Assembly (NCBI RefSeq): GCF_030247195.1
Contig: NC_080671.1
Location: 27,335,543 to 27,399,542, forward strand
Length of the DNA stretch: 64,000 nt
DNA from: Topomyia yanbarensis
Taxonomy: Eukaryota; Arthropoda; Insecta; Diptera; Culicidae
Direction: 5' to 3'
In this document: piece by piece, positions 1 to 13,504 of the stretch
Position numbering within the stretch: position 1 is the first letter of the stretch
Layout of the letters: each line of letters starts with the position of its first letter
Position numbers and translations under genes: made by a program
Notes under the pieces: model-generated
Database searches by the model: none
Told to the model about the DNA's origin: nothing
What the model saw: the letters and a program-made list of their open reading frames with translations, nothing else

Positions 1-1505
1 TCTTGGCTAGCTAATTCTTAATTCGACCAATGTGACGCTGGTGACTGTTGCCTTAATCTTCATTATTGCCCATTGCTTGTTTATTGAACAAAACTGCAAA
101 TAATTTGGTGGCTTCAGCTTAGGATGATTTGTCCACCACTACTGTTGATCTGTTGTCACACGTCCTTGTTAAAATGGCAACTGGCAAAAACGTAACTAGA
201 CCATAATGGAACTTAATGAAAGGTGAAATATGTTTGTTGTGGTACCCCATTTTGAACACTTGGTAATTTTATCCGTCCCCGCTGGTTTTTTTTATTGCAA
301 CAGGAACAGATCCCATTCCGGTCGTCAAACGGTGGGATAACAAAATTCTCACAAGTTTCCTATCTCATGCCTCCACGCGAGTCTAAGTCTATTGATGACA
401 TTTGGTCCTTAAACCGGCGACGACTGGGTGCTATCAGCCTTCAGCCGATAATAGCAGAATGAGAGGGTGCGAACAGATCTAGTCGAGAAAACATTGCCGT
501 AAAAATGAATAGTTGATCGGAAATTAGCCCCAATACGACTAATCTGACTAGTATCTAATTTCAAGCTCCGTTATTGCTAACAAGCCCGTGCATCAGGCTA
601 ACAATCCTTTATATTTCCCTTCAGTGTTCGTTATTATCGCTCGTATACTTGTATTCCACAAACAATCCGATATGGAAAATAAGAAATACTTTCCTTGATT
701 TATAACTTCTCGCGCTATTTTTGCCTGTATAATGTGTTATCACTCGGTAGTTTTCAAGCCAATAAATATATCGTAGAGAAGAAGTAGCGAATTCTGTCCA
801 AATACTGTTGCAATAAATAGTGAACCGGCCCGTTACGCAGATACGATTAGCTTTTCTAGGCAATACTCTCACAGTCGGCTGTGTGGAGTTCAAATTGCTT
901 TTGTTTAGGGAACATAGTATACTCTCGGTAGCCGGCTGCCCAGAGTTTAAAAAGAACCAAAAACTAAACAAGAACTTCTGTTTTTCGAGTGATCGTGCAC
1001 TGCAAATATGCAAATATGCTTTACAGGTCGCATCGTTTGCTTGGAGCGAATCCTGGACCTGATACCCTTCCAAACTACCACCTCCGCGACACCTATGGAA
1101 GAGTCTGATGAATCGTCGTCCTTCCGTTAAGTAGGTGGAGCATCAACACTTCCTGTCTACCTTATCCTTTATCCTTCCCCGTGAACGATGGAGATGGGGG
1201 CGGCCGGCAATGATGGCTATCATGCTGTTGAGGTTTTAATATGGGTCGGATTGGTATGAATTCCTGCTTACCATTTCCTAAGCAACTCTTATTAGATAAT
1301 CAGCAGTCAAACATGATGAAGTCAGTGTGCAATCCGACAAAATCATCATCACAACGCAACGCAACGCAACAGGAACAGATCCCATTCCAAACTTTAATTA
1401 TTTTTCGTGAAAACAAGCTTGAATCTGCTAGGACCCACGAGAAAGATTTGTTCACAATCGGCATTCGCATACATCGTCAATGAACACACGTTCATTGAGC
1501 TTCAT
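1..1505. other. Unassigned AT-rich DNA, no supported gene
   Basis: No reading frame here has recognisable domain content; the longest open stretches are short, overlap on both strands and have no family signature. A 23-bp direct repeat containing AACAGGAACAGATCCCATTC lies at 297-319 and 1366-1388; the second copy is preceded by a short GCAAC run. A near-palindromic AGCCGGCT-centred 22-mer at 924-945 recurs in inverted orientation at 6365-6386. Neither repeat has visible element ends. Confidence 0.5.
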
Positions 1506-2508
1506 CGGCACCTGGTCGTACAGCATGTGGGTAAAATGAACAGGGGGGGGGGGGGGGTAAAATGAACAGGTAGCCAAATCAAGTGAATGTTAGTTAAATT
1601 TAGAACAAACTTCACAGAAACGTGATCTGCCAAGTATTCAAAGGATATTGAAATAATTTCTTTTGATAATAGCTGTCGAATGTGAAATAAACATGATAAA
1701 AACAAAAATCAGCATTCATGTTTGTCGCTGATGTTAAATTCGGCATATAGAATATAAGGTCTTTTGTGGTGAAATTTTAACTTTACAATGAATATAGTGT
1801 TACATGACAGTAATTGAATCTCTTTAGATATTTTACCGCAAGAATTAGGGATCAGGACAAATTGGCTCAATTGGAACGGCTGTTTGAAACTAAAATGTCT
1901 TAGGGGGTAAAATGAACAGGTTGTAGTTGGGGGTAATATAAACCATCTTGCTGCTCCAAGTACCAAGCCTCAAAATTAGTCGCTAAGTTCAAGTTGCTAT
2001 ATCTTCACTATTCTCCAACAGATCCTTTAATCCACCTATGGCTAACCCCAAGTTTGTAGATGTGTTACGATGTCACAGAATTGTAAATTGGTTAGTATTA
2101 CATGAAAATTTAATTTTTCCGTGACAAGTTTTTTTGCCTACCAAATGCCCTGTGTGTATGCAATGCTCATGATCCGCTGGGACATCAGATTGCTCGGAAA
2201 ATGCTTTCCAACGCTAAGCATTGCATACATACAGGACATTTTGCAGGTCACTAGAAGGTGTTCATTTTACCACCGGCACATGTTCATTTTACCCACACGC
2301 TATAAACATGTCTCTTTTTTGGACATGTTTTGAATTCAAGAATAATGTTTGAAAACTTGTGTTTATGTCGAAGTATTTTCACCAAATATGTACAAAACAT
2401 GTCTAACACGAAACATATAAGGTGATTGTAGTATCTCATTAATTTATTAGTTAGAAAATAACGACTTTGCTTAATATGTTCATTTTACCACCAGTTCCCC
2501 TACGGGAT
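1506..2508. mobile_element. GTAAAATGAACA-ended dispersed element, copy 1
   Basis: The left end carries GGGTAAAATGAACAGG twice, around a G15 run (1543-1557). The right end carries TGTTCATTTTACC three times (about 2260-2300 and 2478-2492), that is, the same motif inverted. The outermost right bases, CAGTTCCCCTACG, match the inverted left end of a second copy at 21381, which supports a terminus near CGTAGGGGAA. The body (1560-1830) is clearly homologous to 21405-21671. An internal hairpin has arms at 2143-2167 and 2217-2242 (CCTGTGTGTATGCAATGCT and its imperfect complement). No transposase frame is seen, so this is a non-autonomous repeat. Its superfamily is not assigned and the left terminus is degraded. 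Confidence 0.6.
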
Positions 2509-5500
2509 CGGATTTTGACCACTGTTTGTTGTTTGGGGGTTCGGTTGGGTTGTTTGTGTTTATTGTAGAATTTTCGGAGACGGATTCGCCAACAGTTCAG
2601 CGGGTGGTATTCAGCGAGCGGATGCGCCCAAACAGAAACTGCAACAACAAATGACGAAGAATCGGTTGGTTTTTTATCCCATTCCTTCTCGAAAGGCTCG
2701 CGGTTTATATCAAATTTTCGTTAAACAATTCTATTTAATTGCTATTATTTCCCTACAATACAATAAATAGTTGGAAAATCATTTGTCGTTTATTGGACAT
2801 CCCATACTCGTAGAGTGGCTTGGTGTCTACTAAAAGATTGATATCTATTATTTTGCTCCAGACAAACTCTGCCTAGAAACTGTGTGGCATCCTGCAGCAG
2901 AAGCCAAGAATTGTTTCATTGGGTTCCTACTCCCTTGTCGTAAGAAGCCAATTCTTCCTGTCTATTCGTAATAAACCTTCTTACCTCTACTTTTAGTTAT
3001 TAGAAAAATTATAAACGACGCGCGCGTGATATTGCTAGTATGTCTGACGTGCAAAGCAACAGTTAATTCTGGTTTGGGCCGCTTAAAATTATTTCATATT
3101 TTCGTCGCCAATAAAATTGAATGCTTTTTTAGCTGTAGCCTTAGTTGATTTACCATTAATATTTAAATTAAGTATATGTATTGCTAGACATTTTCTCGCT
3201 ATTCGTCGTTATGATATTCCTAAAACGTATTAGCAGGCATCTAATGAATCTCCTGCTGGTCGGACGCCCAGAATCTCCCAAACTTTTGAATCACGAGGGA
3301 ATTCCAGCAAAATTTTTAATCGAATACCTATCGCTACTCTCAATGTTTCTCCTCCCGTGACACTTGTGTAGTGCGTAGTACTATTTACAGCCTCTAGTAA
3401 TAGCAAGTATCGGACTAACACACCATTTCTTTCCTGTTGCAATCTATGTGCGAGTCTGGCGGGTGCTAGTATTAATCAATAAACAACTCTTGATTATCAG
3501 GAGTTGTACAATGTACATTGAATGATAATTTGTTACTCCCAGGCATGATCATCTATTGATTTTCTGTGCACTTTCCGCCAGTCTCGATCAATAGCGGAGT
3601 TGCAACCCGAAGTGTTTGCACAAACTGAAGCTATTGGATATCCAATAATCGTAACATTTTAATGGTGTCAGTGGACCTATTCTAACATTAGATAAAATTA
3701 CTAGTATAAGCTACCTCAAATACGCTTCGCCAATAAAATTCTTTTCATAAAAATGTTGTCATTTGATAAAGCTTCGTGAGCAAGGAATCTACGCTGGTTT
3801 CAATAGTTCCAGCTACATAGTTCGTTCGCATTTTACGCTTCTATAGTGCTCACTGTGACGCCTTTTCAATTCCTATGTCGTCAGTGTGCACACTTTGGAC
3901 TACCTTGTGATCAACAGTTAGCAATTGCCGCAGGATGAACAAATGATCACTTGCTTGGTTGCTAGTACCTTTAGCAATACTGGGCATTAACAAAAAGTTG
4001 TCATACTTATTTTTAGCAGCTGGAATTTATTGGGCATACTTTTATTTAATTCTGTCGAAACCTCCACTTCCAGAGGCCTGGAACTGGTTCGTGGGATAGA
4101 ATAAGAATGCCACTTTAGATTTTTTGTTGCTTTGGAATTGTTGAATAAATGCTGTATAAATGCAGCAGCATTGCCAACCAGTTACTAAACATTTGTAGGA
4201 AAATTCATTAGAAAATATGGTAAAACGATGGAAATCTATCTATAAAATTAGAGCTACGAGTGTTTAAAATCGTAACAACGATTGATTTTAGATGTAAACA
4301 TGACACAAAATCGCAGAGAGTGCAATAAAACACATTTTTAAATTCTAAAAGAAGTAGAATTTTAGTTGTGCTTGATTGAATTAGCTGACGATCCAGCATT
4401 GCCAGATATTCCAACTTCTCGGTATTTATATCGGTACTCAATCCGATACCCCGATGAAGCTCAAAAAACACCACTGTTTAACTCTTTATGCCTATAAATA
4501 CAGATTTTGAAAACAAAAAAAAATGCTTACTGATCATAAGTTGCTAGAGTCTATCGTTTTGAAAGATGCACTTATCGTAATCAATCGAACCATTGAAAAA
4601 TGTATTCTGAAATCCGCCTGATTACTGTCAAAATTTTGCTACAAATGCAGAAACTCACTCCGAAACCGAACGAACTGTAACGTGTTACAAATGACTGATT
4701 CTACCACAAATAACTTATATGTAAACGTTGGTCTGCATACAAACGTTTCGTGCCAATAAATACCGATTTTTGTTTACAGTTATACCAATATAATATGTAT
4801 AAAACCATCTGACAACATGAAAACATGAAAAGAGAAAAAATCGGTAATAATAAAACCATTATGCTTTCTAGTTTGTAGCTACGGAAATATTGTGGTATTT
4901 GCGGAGTTAGTTTTCATTAATTCAATGTAATTTTGTTATATTTTCTTTATGATATATTTCCATTATAATCGTTTTCGGAAGTCATTTGTATAACTTGCTT
5001 TTTCACTGATTATTACAATTCATCTCACATTTTTCTAGTTCTTCGTTCCAAAATGATTTCCCCACACAAAACTCGTTGCTCCTCATACCTACCACAGAAA
5101 CACATCAATTAACGATGCCGTTATGTTTCCCAGATAGGTACGACTTACCCACACGACACGCACCTAGATCTAAAAGAGGAAAATAAAAAATTAGCAATCC
5201 CATTATCAAAATAATTAGGAGATTCTTATTACTGCCATACGTCAGTATCATAGCGTTTGCCAGCACTATAGCATGTTAGGCGTAAAGGTAGACAAAACGA
5301 CGATAAGATAAATAAACACCCACACGAATATGAAGTACCGAATAAAATGATTAATTTCAACTTTACCAGACGAAGCCCAGCGAAAAGCGGTGCTTTACTA
5401 GCGCCGAGTTTTTCGTTCCTGCGCCAAAGTATCTAATTATCACACTTTGAGCTTTCCAAAGGTGCAAACCAGTTTGATTAGCACGTATCTCTCCCGTTCC

Positions 5501-7756
5501 CTTTTCCAGACCGTTCTTATCAACCATAACTATGTTTACTATAGAGAAGTGAAGACTCTTGCTAACACATCTGTTAGATATTTTTTTATTCATGTTTTCT
5601 CCAGCCAGCGTAACAGTAATTACAGTGGGCACAACGAGAAATGTGAAAAAGGTGCCCTTTTTGTGCCACTATCACCCACATTTGCTTCCTCCTTCCGCTA
5701 ATAGGCATTTCTACTGAAGAAATATGCCAACCAGTCACGGATTTTCCATAAAGCAACAAACCACCGAAATATATGTTTAGTAAATAAAAGGTTAGCCACA
5801 AGAAGATAGCATCTCGAACCGTTTTATGCAATAATAAATATAGATTGGTTATTACTTGACACATGATTAACTTTTCTTTGAATAGAAAAGTATTTTATCC
5901 TGTGACGGTAAACGTTGCCACTTCGACCACATTTCAGGTTATCTATTTTGGCTGCCCTGTTTGCTTCATTGTCTTCGGAAACGTCGTTTGTCCACATGTT
6001 TCGTCTCAGCCATGTACTACAGCAATGTCAACATTCCAACTAAAATTGGAATCTTACTGTTCAAAACAAAACATCTGGAGTGTGCTTAGATCACATATTA
6101 TTTTTCGTAAATTATTAGAAAAATTATTAATAATAGTGTTTTTCGTCTGTTTCTAATACGTCAGGATCTGTTTTTACGAGCATTTGAGCGTTTTCATGTC
6201 TTCAAAAAAGTTATTTCTAATATATTTCTCAATAAGTTTACCGATGTTATCAAACCTCTAAGAAATGTTTTGAGTTGATTTTTCATGATTATTACCATAA
6301 TCATCCAAATTATTTTTTTTTTCAACTGAGGTGCTGCATTCTGAGCATTATCATGTGTTCATTGCTCTGGGTAGCCGGCTGCCGAGATTTTTTGATAGAT
6401 TTATCGTTTGTTGAATTAATTTGACAATGCTCGGTTTGTAAAAAAAAAGCAACATTAGCTCCGGATTGCCCACAGTTGGGAGTGTTGCTTATGTTTCATT
6501 GAATCAAACGGTATGTGAACGATTTTATTATTCCGACACGACACGACATTCCAAAAACAATACAATACCAACAAATTTAAAACAACCTTTAGCGTCTCAA
6601 GATGTTTGTCGAAATAGATATCGTAATACCTATGTAATTGAAAAATTGGTAATACAATTATTATTTATCGTGTATAAACGTTGGGAGCAAATAAAACGAC
6701 AATAATGTGTTGGTTTCTTTCTCCGCAAACAATTGAATAAGGGGCCAATTGTTTTGTTATTTGCGCGCGTTTCTAAGCTAATCAAAGCGTATTTTAAACG
6801 CTCTACCGAAATACCTGAAACGACTAGCGTTGTATGTCGAATATACAACCGATGACGCTAATTTTCACACTAATCACTAGAACTAGTAACTGGCTTATAC
6901 ATGATTCAACAGTCATCACTTCACTCAGACAAGACCATGCGTATTCCCCACGCACATAAAATGCCCAGTGGTTTAGTTACTTAGTTGGTCAAATAAACAC
7001 TAAACAAACAATGATGATGAATCACTTTATAAAATAGGTGATAAGGGACGCGGACGAAAATAGCTGACCACCGCCATTTTTTCAACTGATGTGCTGCATT
7101 ATGTAGTAAAACTTTTTCGAAGACACTGAACCTCCAAAGTTGACGGTTGCGAAATAATGTGATATTGACCGTAATAAAACTGGTTTTGAACGTTTATTTC
7201 TGAATTCCTGACTACAAAAGTGCATAACATGAGAACGTGACCTTGTATAAGTAGCCACTAACTCCACTCCACCGGATATCTTTATGATTAATAATTCAAA
7301 AAGTTTTCAAAAATGTTATGTTATAAATGTGCATTTGAGACTAAGTTCGGTCAAATCGGTTTATATATCACTGAGAAATCGATGTAACTATTATTCTGAA
7401 TACTTCCACCGGGGCTCCTGGAACAGTCGATTGTGGCCAAAGATTTGACTTTGAATGACAGTTGTGGCCACATTTTGGAAGTCTTCTTTTGGAAAAATTT
7501 GGAATTGGAACTGAGACACCGAGTGGTCCTCCTTGAACCGGCAGAGTTTTCTCTAGACAATTTCGTAGTACGGCTCAGATGCGAATCGACAAGACATCGA
7601 GTTGCGCATGTGATTTTCGTGCTGGATACCAGAGATATTTCGTGTCATCTTGAAGTCACATCAAACAGTCGATAGTGTATAATACAGGCGAAAGAGGGCA
7701 CTTCGGAGAATCATATGAAATAAGAAAGGGGCTGTTAAATCTGCATATTGATGGTT
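2509..7756. other. Unassigned DNA, no supported gene
   Basis: This stretch is AT-rich and contains only short, mutually overlapping open frames without family features. A 23-bp near-identical direct repeat (TTTTTTTCAACTGA, then GTGCTGCATT) occurs at about 6316 and 7076. Around 7333-7380 there is a fragment (CATTTGAGACTAAGTT) shared with the repeat at 11560-11850. The G-rich segment at 2520-2690 is compositionally distinct but shows no recognisable product. Confidence 0.5.
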
Positions 7757-9600
7757 TTTAGGAAGATGTATATGAGGGACATGTAGAGGAGATCGCGGCT
7801 TGCCAGTACATCCGGAACCAGGACATTGGCTGATCTTCCCTGGCCCAAAGGGAATACATTAGTTGAGTTGATTGAGCGAGACAATACTCAGCGCATGCCC
7901 AGACAATATGTTCAATATCGTGATAATCGTCGTCACAAGCGCAGATATCCAGCCTAATACGTCGAAGATTGAGCATGAGCATGAGCCGAGACATCACACG
8001 AATGAAGTCGTGACCCACATCAAATCCTTTAAACCAAGAATTCGTTGACACCTTCGGGATAATAGAATGTAGCCACCGTCTCAACTCTCCATTACTCCAC
8101 GATTTTTTTGATGCTCTGCCAACTTTCTAGCGTCATCTGACGACACATACTAATGTGTACTAAAGCACGCAGTAGCTCCCATATTTTTCCTAGAAAGTAT
8201 GGTATGTGCTTTCAAGGATTCATCGAACGGAGAGCCTCTATTGAGTTGAGGCTGTCCGAAACGATGAAGTAATGATCGGTGGGCAAAGCATTATTAATCC
8301 CAAGGGTATACTGAATAGCAACAAGTTCTGTAACGTAAACTGAAGCGGGACCATTGAGTTGAAAAGCCGTCGAGACTTGACCCGTCGGTGTAAAACATCT
8401 TGTTGTAGTCGACTTCTCGAAATTTACTGTGAAAGATGTTTGGGATCACTTGCGGACGCATGTGATCCGGGATTCCCCGAATCTCAGCATTCATGGATGT
8501 GTCAAAGAATACAGTTGAATCAGAGACGAAGAAGAATTCATGTTTTTGTGCCATGTAATCGAAGTATAAATCGGATATGAGAATTGGTACAGCCGGATCA
8601 GGTTTTCTGGGTAGGCAGTGGGCACCTCAGCAATGTTCCGGTTATTGTACGGAAAAATGTTATCCTTTGTTGGCAATTCTGTTTTAGATACCTAATGAGA
8701 CATTCCCAGGTGCCCTTAAAGTCGAACCTTACCCCGAGATATTTGAATGTTAAAACCGGAGCAAGAGTTTCACTCATTAATTGAAGCTGTAGTTGCGCTG
8801 ATTCCTCTTGAGAATACGACTTGCTCAGTTTTCTACGGAGGATTCGATTCCCAGCTTGTAGAGCCAAGCTGACAAATTGTACAAGGTATCTTACAATGGT
8901 CCTTGTAAATCGACAGCTTTGAGGCTTTTAATAGAAACCGCACCGTTATCTGCAAGTTACCTTAGCGTGTAGGAATTGACAAGGCATTCGTCAATGTCAT
9001 TCACATAAAAGTTGAGGAGAAAAGGGTTTATGTGTAAGCCCCGGGGGAAAGACGATGTAGCCGAATCGTGATGTCAATAAATCTCCATTCGAAAAATGCA
9101 TATGTTTTTCAGACAACAAGTTTAACAAAAAGTTGTTTAAAATCTATGAAAGACCATGCTGGTGCAGCTTCTCAGAAAGAATCTTGATAGAAGCTGAATC
9201 AAAAGGTCCCTTAATATTCAACAAAACTGATGGCATCCGCTCTTTGCTGCATTTGGATTTCTGTAGAGAGTAACGCAGGACCCTTTACCTTTGCGGAAGC
9301 CAAATTTTGTATCTGACAGTAAACCATTTGCCTCGACCGAATTGTCGAGGTGGAATGGGATCATTTCCTCGAACCACTTCCGGATACAGGATAGCATTTC
9401 AATCGGTCGATACAAGTTATGGTCGGAGGCCTGGTTTTACTGGTTTTTGGATAGCGATGACCTACATTTGCCTCCAGTAATGAGGGACAATGTTACCTAC
9501 AAGAAACTTGCTGAATAAATTCAACAAACGGCTCGTGGTGGTTCTAATGCAGGCACAGAGTCTGGGAAGACTTTCTTGGCGATTTTGAATATTCATCGGT
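7757..9600 (-). pseudogene. Decayed I-group/Loner-like LINE ORF2
   Basis: Read on the minus strand, pieces of one non-LTR polyprotein appear in the correct order in shifting frames. At 9415-9580 lies the start of the reverse transcriptase, including YRPIEMLSCIRKWFEEMI and FGFRKGKGS. At 8598-8867 lies the RT thumb, with APVLTFKYLGVRFDFKGTW. At 8294-8554 lies the RNase H start, with MFYTDGSSLDG, followed out of frame by a TDHYFIVSDS-type segment. At 7758-8084 lies the C-terminal region, with a CAC...HDIEHIVWAC knuckle. The catalytic YADD box is lost in the gap between 8870 and 9215. Many frameshifts and deletions show it is dead. The RNase H and terminal knuckle place it in the I/LOA/Loner group; the exact clade is inferred. 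Confidence 0.85.
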
Positions 9601-9940
9601 TTTATTATTCCCAGATTTCGTTAGTATTGTTTCGGCAATTTTGAATACCCAACGGTTTGTTAGTACTTCAATAAACAAATAATTTGATTGCCGTAAAATT
9701 TCAAATCAACTGGACCTTTCGTTCACTTTTCACATGATGCCTAGTACATGATTTACAATCTATTATGCATGCTGGTGATATTTAGAAGATATTGCTAACC
9801 ATTTACAATTTCATGCAATATGATAATAATATTTTCACGGGAACTCTTTCACAAATTCGTGGAATCATTTTTATTCCATTCACTGTTTTATGAAATGCCC
9901 AGCTGCTAGCGACAATGGTAATAGACACGAGCAGTAGATA
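9601..9940. other. No feature recognised
   Basis: AT-rich DNA between the LINE relic and the degenerate tandem repeat. No open frame or repeat edge can be supported. Confidence 0.4.
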
Positions 9941-10700
9941 TAAAAAAACTATTAGGACCTCGAGCATCGATATTCGTTTGACAAGGTTGATGGTGATGTC
10001 TGGATAGAAAACAAAAACTGCGATGAGAGTCCCAAATAGTGTGCATGATATAATTCACAGAACAAGATATCGCGAATCAGTCACATTTTTATGATCCAGT
10101 TCATATTGTCACATTATTCCGAATAAAAAACCGATAATAACCAAAAAGTAATAGATCACAATTATGCAAGGAGAATTTACGAATACCATGATAAAACTGC
10201 TTACTCTTCGTGTCAAATTTGGAAGTAAGTTCTAAAATAAAATATTTCGATAACATGAAGAGAAATTACGAAAATCATGACTAAGATCTAGAAATTATGA
10301 ACATGAATTACTCTATTTATGACTCAAATATTACGATAACATGAACAGCAGATACAAAAATCGCGACTTAGATCCTGAATTATAAACACAAATCACACAA
10401 CTCGTGACAAAAATACGAAAAGCATGACTAAGGTCCTGAAATCATGAACATGAATCACTCTACTCATAACTAAAATATCACGATAACGTGAGTAGAAATT
10501 ACAAAACTCGCGACTAAAATCCTGAAATCATGAATTTTAATCCCGCTAGTCTGATAGAAAAATGCGATAGTAAACTCATGAATAAGATAGCACAAAAACG
10601 TGACGAGAAATCATAAGAATCAACATTTGACTGTCGACTGTGTATTCCCAAATCATGAACTAGAATCACAACAGAAACTAAACATGTCCAGGGAACAACA
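9941..10700. repeat. Degenerate AT-rich tandem repeat, ~148-bp period
   Basis: Short phrases such as CCTGAAATCATGAACATGAA, ATCACGATAAC and AAAATCGCGACTTAGAT recur many times with drift. The clearest long period is about 148 bp: GAATTACTCTATTTATGACT near 10304 and GAATCACTCTACTCATAACT near 10452 are followed by matching text. Sub-periods of roughly 60-85 bp are irregular. The composition is dominated by TCATGA/CATGAA. It is probably the worn inside of a mobile element, but no termini are visible. Confidence 0.5.
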
Positions 10701-10989
10701 ACAGTTGCCTAACCAAGCATTCTAATGTAACGCCATGTATATATTGGGGGCGAACTAGTTTTTAAAACACAAATAGTTTCATGAATTCGAGATTTATTAT
10801 TCATAATTTTAGGAACTTGTTCATGGTTCTCGTAAATCGTTCAGTTCACGCAATCGTGACCGGTTATGTTGGTTATGTTCAATATAATGGTGGAAATGTC
10901 CATTACATATTCAGTACGATTTGCACATACATACAATGGATTGACAGTCACGAACTTGAGAAGCTATGTATCGAAGCTGAAACACTTGA

Positions 10990-11235
10990 ACCCAGCAGTG
11001 GATCCAGGAGGAGGGTTCGGGGGCTCCGGACTCCGCCAAAAATTTTCAACTTGTTATCCAATTTTTCAATTTTAAAGTAGTTTTAAAACTCAAAATCATT
11101 TCAAACCAATTTTTTCACCAAGGGAGTTTATTTTGGAGGGGGATTTGAGGTGTGTTTAGAGAATGGTGGTGTGGGATGGGGAAGGGTGGTGGTAACCCCT
11201 TACCGCATGCCCCTAACAACGCCTCTGTTAAAATA
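10990..11235. repeat. hAT-like remnant (CAGTGGATCC ... CGCCTCTG)
   Basis: The segment opens with CAGTGGATCCAGGAGGAGG and closes near ACAACGCCTCTG, whose complement CAGAGGCGTTGT resembles the opening. CAG(T/A)GG termini are common in hAT-derived MITEs. No 8-bp target duplication could be matched, so the boundaries and superfamily are tentative. Confidence 0.3.
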
Positions 11236-11284
11236 CAGAAAACCTATATTAGTAAAAAATTAGACCGGGATTGGGTTGGCGATG

Positions 11285-11855
11285 TTCAGAGTGATTGCAT
11301 GACATTTCTATATGAGAAAGGCAAAATAATAAGCTTAACTTATAAATATGGGACATCACTTTTTCACTTAAACGACCATAACAAACGAACAAAACACACC
11401 AAAGCTTCTAAATTTCGAGAAACATCGTTGATTAATATTCAAAACAAACGCTAAAAATATGGGCATCAGTGAGCTGAAACTATAAATCCAAAAATTTTTG
11501 AACACATTTTATGAAGTTTTGCATCTTTTAGATACCACGCTGATTCCAATTTATATGGGAATTTCATGCGTGATCCCACTCTTCAACCTGTAACTCCGAA
11601 ACTGGAAGTCGGAATTGAATGAAATTCAATAGCAACCTATGGGAACCTTTCATTTGAGACTAAGTTTGAAAAAATCGGTTCAGCCATCTCTGAGTGTGCA
11701 TATTTTTGGTCACATAATACATACACACGCACAGACATTTGCCTAACTCGACGAACTGAGTCGAATGGTATATGAGACTCAGCCCTCCAAACCTCGGTTC
11801 AAAAATCGGTTTCAGAGTGATTACATAGCCTTTCTATATGAGAAAGGCAAAAAGA
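11285..11855. repeat. Dispersed repeat bounded by TTTCTATATGAGAAAGGCAA
   Basis: The phrase CAGAGTGATT(G/A)CAT followed by TTTCTATATGAGAAAGGCAA occurs at about 11290-11325 and again at 11813-11850, the same strand, about 523 bp apart. The intervening 11560-11800 segment (CTGTAACTCCGAAACTGGAA, AAAATCGGTTCAGCCATCTC) is repeat-like, and a fragment of it recurs near 7340. It may be a SINE or LINE 3' end with a duplicated tail. No promoter boxes or coding potential were recognised. Confidence 0.45.
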
Positions 11856-12408
11856 CATTTAAGCACTGATAACTGACATACATGTGACATTTCAATGTGT
11901 GTAAGAAAAATAACTGTCGTTTTTAAATAACATCAGCAAGTAGCAACTTGCCGCTAGTTGGCGCTACGATCGGCCAGCAGACGCTCCAGCAATCAGTATA
12001 CGGACCTTGCATACAAACTTGGGTACAATGGTTATTCATATATGCGAAATTGAATGCGACGGTGTTTGGTAACGTATTTGTATTCGAATGTTTACAAAGG
12101 TTTTCCGGAAAATCGTTCCTGCTTATGTCTGTTCTCTGTGATTAAAGTTTCAAATTATCAACCTTTAAATTGTGGAAGCCATCATCTTTAACGAGCGTTT
12201 ATCGTAACAACCGTACCACCATCAATTATGATTCGCATTTCGGATTGTGGTCGGAATCAAGGAATTTTCCGGAGGTTAAGCAACCTATCACCACGTTGCT
12301 TCAGCGTTTCAACGAGACGGCAAGATCGAAGGAGAAGCACACGTGTTCCCGAACCAACCTATTTCCACCCTGAAGGCCATCAGAGATCCGAAAGAGGATC
12401 TTCTACCT

Positions 12409-12840
12409 CAGCGGTTCTCAACCTTTTTCGTACCACGGACCCCTTAGAAATCATCCTGGGTTATTGTGGACCCCCACGGTTAAGCATCGATTTTGTATGC
12501 TATCAATATATCATTTACAGTTTGTTAGGAAACAAAACATGAAATTTCAATGTCGGAAAGAAAAATTCTTCGCGGACCCCCAGTCTGGCCACTTTAATGA
12601 TTATGTCACATAGCGTATGTGCCACAAACATTAATATTGACAAGCAAATATGTAGACATTTGCAATTTTGCAGCATCCCTTCATGTATAGGCTGTGTATG
12701 TAATGAAACTAGACTAGATTTGAATCTTGCTGTGAGATTGTTCAAATCATGAGGGTGATGAGTGAAGTCAACATAAGCTGGCTTTCTGGCTCGGCTAGTT
12801 GCCAAAAATGACTGCGAACGCGCTTTAAGCAACGTTCACA
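12409..12840. mobile_element. Terminal part of a hAT (Charlie/SPIN-type) DNA transposon
   Basis: The segment begins with CAGCGGTTCTCAACCTTTTT, then CGTACCACGGACCCCTTAGA and, further in, CGGACCCCCAGTCTGGCC. The CAGYGGTTCTCAACC terminus is characteristic of the Charlie/SPIN/MER group of hAT transposons; this is established for the family, and the assignment here is by that motif alone. The matching opposite terminus was not found, so this is one end of a truncated or older copy. The open frame inside on the minus strand shows no convincing transposase residues. Confidence 0.55.
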
Positions 12841-12995
12841 TCGCTACGAGCCAATGATGTTAACTCGACATGAAACTTATTGAATGCAAACAAACTTCAT
12901 TTTAATGTGCTTAACTGGTACTGATGATAAAAGCGTTCGAATTTTGTGAAGAAAAAGCGATACAAAAGAAAGCGTGATTTTTCATATATTGTTAA

Positions 12996-13500
12996 CCCTT
13001 TCATACCCAACTTTTTTCTAGTGCATGTAGTGTTTCAAAACTATTTTTCCTTGAAAACGGTGGGGTCAAGAAACACGAAAAGCCTATTTTCATAAAGATA
13101 GGTGCTTCCATGGCAGTGCTAGAAGCTGGTCAATTTTTATCTTCCAATGCTCTATACAATTCTCCTAGAATATTTACAATATTCCAATTACGTGGAAAAC
13201 GTAGCCAACTACAGTCTAAATTGGTAAGTTTTATCAGTTTTCAATAATATTGCACCATAACAAAGATATATGAAAAAATCATTTGTCGTCGTAAACGCAG
13301 CACTGCTCCATCGGAATCCAATCAGAATAATTGCAATAACTTCAGTTCTAGAGCTGATCCTTGTAACTTTTAATACTCAAATTAAAGGAAATAATCATAT
13401 TAATGAGCCTTACTTGTTTTTGTGAGCAAATCTCGCCTCAATCAAAAGTTACAGCTGTTTAAAAACGTTGTTGTCCACAAACAACATGGGCATGAATGGA
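12996..13500. mobile_element. piggyBac-like MITE, TTAA-flanked
   Basis: The left junction is TTAA (12992-12995) followed by CCCTTTCATACCCAACTT. The right junction is ACAACATGGGCATGAATGGA followed by TTAA (13501-13504). The right end inverted reads TCCATTCATGCCCATGTTGT, matching the left end imperfectly. TTAA target duplication with CCC-type ends is the hallmark of piggyBac-type elements. The 505-bp body has no coding capacity, so it must have moved in trans if the assignment is right. Confidence 0.65.
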
Positions 13501-13504
13501 TTAA

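Noticed and set aside
924..6386. Inverted AGCCGGCT-centred 22-mers as ends of a 5.4-kb transposon
   Set aside because: The motif is itself nearly palindromic, so inversion is uninformative, and no duplication or sequence continuation supports paired ends.
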